Assembly: GCF_013364155.1 (NCBI RefSeq)
Contig: NZ_CP054916.1
Span: 682,001 to 746,000 of the forward strand
Length of the DNA: 64,000 bases
Direction: 5' to 3'
From: Streptomyces sp. NA02950
GTDB lineage: Bacteria; Actinomycetota; Actinomycetes; Streptomycetales; Streptomycetaceae
Under the pieces are notes generated by a model. It ran no database searches. It was not told the DNA's origin and was given only the letters and a program-made list of their open reading frames with translations. This document shows positions 62,200 to 64,000 of the stretch, one piece after another; the first letter of the stretch is position 1, and every line of letters starts with the position of its first letter. A program made the translations under genes and the position numbers.

Positions 62200-62360
62200 T
62201 GCCGCGTCAGCCAAGGTTCGCCCGGTAGCGAGGCGTCCTGGTGCGTGCGATCGCAAGGCGGCCGCAAGCCGTCGTAGTGGGTCTGCTCGGGCTTTCGGCC
62301 AACGCAGCGAGTGTGCGTGCCAGGGCGGCGAGCGGGGGCGAACCTTGGCTGACGCGGCAC
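62199..62360. mobile_element. 162-bp MITE-like element with 25-bp perfect terminal inverted repeats
   Basis: Positions 62199-62223 are the exact reverse complement of 62336-62360 (outer end GTGCCGCGTCAGCC, inner end GGTTCGCCC). The interior also pairs imperfectly: GCGAGGCGTCCTGGTGCGTG after the left repeat is matched by a degenerate complement before the right repeat. The whole element can therefore fold as one long hairpin. It has no coding capacity and no clear target duplication. This is the structure of a non-autonomous transposable element moved by a related transposase elsewhere. Confidence 0.75.
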
Positions 62361-62477
62361 GAGCGGCGCCCCGCGGCTGGGCCCCCGCAGCCGGCGCCCC
62401 GCGGTGAGATCTCCGAAACGAGCACTTCACGGGAGCGGGAACGTCCGGGAAACGAACCCTCCCTAGCGTTTCCGCCC

Positions 62478-63212
62478 ATGGATGCAGAGCTGTATACACA
62501 GCTGGACACAGCCTCCGTACCGGAGGCCCGGCCCGCGTGCTCGCTCGGTGGGACGGTCTACGCGAGGTTGCGGGACGCTCTCCTGAACGGCGAGTTCGGG
62601 GCGCGTGAATCGCTGGCCGAACTGCGGCTGGCCGCGCGGTTCGGGGTGTCGCGGACGCCGGTGCGCGAAGCGCTGGCCCGGCTGCACACCGACGGGCTGA
62701 TCGAGCGGGAGGACGGTGGCTTCTTCGCCACCGTCCCCAACCTCGCCCAGCTGAAGGACTTCTACGAGCTCCGGGTCACCCTGGAGTTGCGGGGGGTCGC
62801 CCGCGCCATCGAGGACTCCTCCGTACGGCACGATCCGGCAGTCCTCACCGCCGAGTTGGAGCGCTGGTACGCGATGCGCGAGCGTCCTCCCGCGCCGGAC
62901 CCGCGCTTCGTCGTACAGGACGAGCGGTTCCACGCCGAGCTGTCCCGCGCCTCCGGCAACCCTGCCCTGACCGAGGCACTCGTGACGGTCAGCGAGCGGA
63001 TCCGTCGGGTGCGGATGTACGACTTCCTCACCCGGGACCGGGTGCAGACGACCATCACCGAGCATATCGAGATCATGGAACTCGTCCGCGACGGCCGCCT
63101 CGACGAGGGCTACCGGGCCCTGCACGCCCATGTCGGCGACTCGATGGCCGTGGTCATGGAGCGCGCCCAGCGGGCCATGACGCAGATGGCCCTGCACGCC
63201 GGCCGGATCTGA
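62478..63212 (+). CDS. GntR-family (FadR/FCD subgroup) transcriptional regulator
   Basis: 244 aa from ATG 62478; no Shine-Dalgarno, so possibly leaderless. The winged helix GTVYARLRDALLNGEFGARE, RFGVSRTPVREALARLHTDG, then LIEREDGGFFATV is followed by an FCD all-helical ligand domain (DFYELRVTLELRGVARAIED; DERFHAELSRASGNPALTEA; TITEHIEIMELVRDGRLDEG) with metal-binding Asp/His. It precedes an NCS1 permease gene by 132 bp in the same direction, so a role in nucleobase or related nitrogen-compound catabolism is likely. Confidence 0.92.
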   Translation: MDAELYTQLDTASVPEARPACSLGGTVYARLRDALLNGEFGARESLAELRLAARFGVSRTPVREALARLHTDGLIEREDGGFFATVPNLAQLKDFYELRVTLELRGVARAIEDSSVRHDPAVLTAELERWYAMRERPPAPDPRFVVQDERFHAELSRASGNPALTEALVTVSERIRRVRMYDFLTRDRVQTTITEHIEIMELVRDGRLDEGYRALHAHVGDSMAVVMERAQRAMTQMALHAGRI

Positions 63213-63344
63213 CCTCCGCTGTTTTCCCGCACGGGGTCCGCACCCCGTGCCCGCACTCCCCCGTCCTGCCGACGACGCCACACGGGGTCCGGCCGCCCGC
63301 ACGGCACATCCGGTACCACCCAACGCACTCCCAGGAGGCGTGGC

Positions 63345-64000
63345 ATGAGCGCCATCGAGTCACGGTCGGCAGCGCCGGACCGTTCCGCATCGGCAGACCC
63401 GTCCGGCAACCGGCAGACCGACCAGGCGGTGAAGGAGACCCTGGAGGACTACACCCTCCGCTTCGCACCGCGCAGTTACCGCCGCTGGACACCGGCGGTC
63501 GTGGCGACCACCGCGCTCGGCGGCATCGCCTACATGGCCGACTTCTCCATCGGCGCCGGAATCGGCCTGGCACACGGCACCGGTAACGCCCTCGTGGCGA
63601 TCGCCGTCGCCGCCGTTGTCATCTTCGTCACCGGTTTCCCCCTCGCGTACTACGCCGCCCGCTACAACATCGACCTCGACCTGATCACCCGCGGCTCCGG
63701 CTTCGGCTACTACGGCTCGGTGCTCACCAGCGTCATCTTCGCCAGCTTCACCTTCGTCTTCTTCGCCCTCGAAGGGTCGATCATGGCGCAGGGGCTCGAA
63801 CTCGGCCTCGGACTGCCGTTGTGGCTGGGCTATCTGGTCTCCACGCTGATGGTGATCCCGCTGGTGATCTACGGTATGAAGGCGCTCAGCACGCTCCAGG
63901 TGTGGACCACCCCCGTCTGGCTGCTGCTGATGGTCGCCCCGCTGGTGTACCTGATCGCCACCGACCCCGGCAGTGTCGACCGCTTCCTCTCCTACGCGGG
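63345..64000 (+). CDS. NCS1-family nucleobase/hydantoin permease (partial)
   Basis: At least 218 aa, running off the window end. ATG 63345 has AGGAGG 6 nt upstream. After a hydrophilic start, ETLEDYTLRFAPRSYRRW and TALGGIAYMADFSIGAGIGL are the signature of NCS1 cytosine/purine/hydantoin/allantoin:cation symporters. Membrane segments include VAIAVAAVVIFVTGFPLAYY and SVIFASFTFVFFALEGSIMA, with RGSGFGYYGSV. About 6 of the expected 12 segments are present. Likely controlled by the GntR regulator upstream; the substrate cannot be fixed from this half. Confidence 0.9.
   Translation, partial: MSAIESRSAAPDRSASADPSGNRQTDQAVKETLEDYTLRFAPRSYRRWTPAVVATTALGGIAYMADFSIGAGIGLAHGTGNALVAIAVAAVVIFVTGFPLAYYAARYNIDLDLITRGSGFGYYGSVLTSVIFASFTFVFFALEGSIMAQGLELGLGLPLWLGYLVSTLMVIPLVIYGMKALSTLQVWTTPVWLLLMVAPLVYLIATDPGSVDRFLSYA

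Noticed and set aside
1..64000. CRISPR arrays, tRNA or rRNA genes, prophage or complete insertion sequences
   Set aside because: No regularly spaced repeats of the right size, cloverleaf-like sequence, rRNA segments or transposase reading frames were seen; the only mobile element supported is the 162-bp MITE.

Overview
The window is about 70% or more GC, with strongly GC-biased third codon positions, Shine-Dalgarno-preceded ATG/GTG starts and many overlapping stop/start (GTGA, ATGA) junctions. The gene families are typical of Streptomyces or a close actinomycete relative. No rRNA, tRNA, CRISPR array or complete insertion sequence was seen. The mix of catabolic cassettes, exporters, regulators, a very large toxin locus and several decaying genes suggests accessory chromosome-arm sequence.

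Layout. 1-940: remains of a divergent LysR regulator/LysE exporter pair. 1025-1483: a SRPBCC protein. 1539-9314: an orphan-looking module with two unrecognised cytosolic proteins, a 1213-residue TPR-CHAT (caspase-like) protein on the minus strand and, divergent from it across 77 bp, a three-gene operon (small Cys/His protein, membrane protein, zinc-finger protein). This is a candidate conflict or regulated-proteolysis system. 9333-10385: membrane fatty-acid desaturase. 10579-16433: a sugar-utilisation operon (binding lipoprotein, two permeases, GH36-like glycosidase, LacI repressor), divergent from a secreted (alpha/alpha)6-type protein at 16670. 18723-20108: a truncated TetR facing a truncated, frameshifted aldehyde dehydrogenase. 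20154-25622: two exporter/regulator units (MmyB-like XRE plus MFS; TetR plus MFS). 25767-27823: a MarR remnant, a small ABM-like protein and a Tat-exported PhoX-like protein.

28024-45423: a two-gene Tc (ABC) toxin locus, with a fused TcB-TcC protein of 2506 aa carrying a C-terminal toxin cargo, followed by a 3272-aa TcA. TcA should form the receptor-binding pore, and TcB-TcC the cocoon that encloses and self-cleaves the cargo.

45557-53087: an organosulfur assimilation operon read right to left (leader peptide, binding protein, ATPase, permease, FMN monooxygenase, AprA-like flavoprotein, 2x[4Fe-4S] ferredoxin, TauD-type dioxygenase). A sulfatase remnant lies just upstream. The short leader peptide upstream of the operon suggests cysteine/sulfur-responsive attenuation.

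53540-64000: a membrane protein divergent from a PadR repressor; a secreted NHL-repeat protein; an alpha/beta hydrolase with an acyl-CoA synthetase; an MFS permease; a solitary NuoB; a nitroreductase ending at a 162-bp MITE-like element; and a GntR regulator followed by an NCS1 nucleobase permease that runs off the window end.
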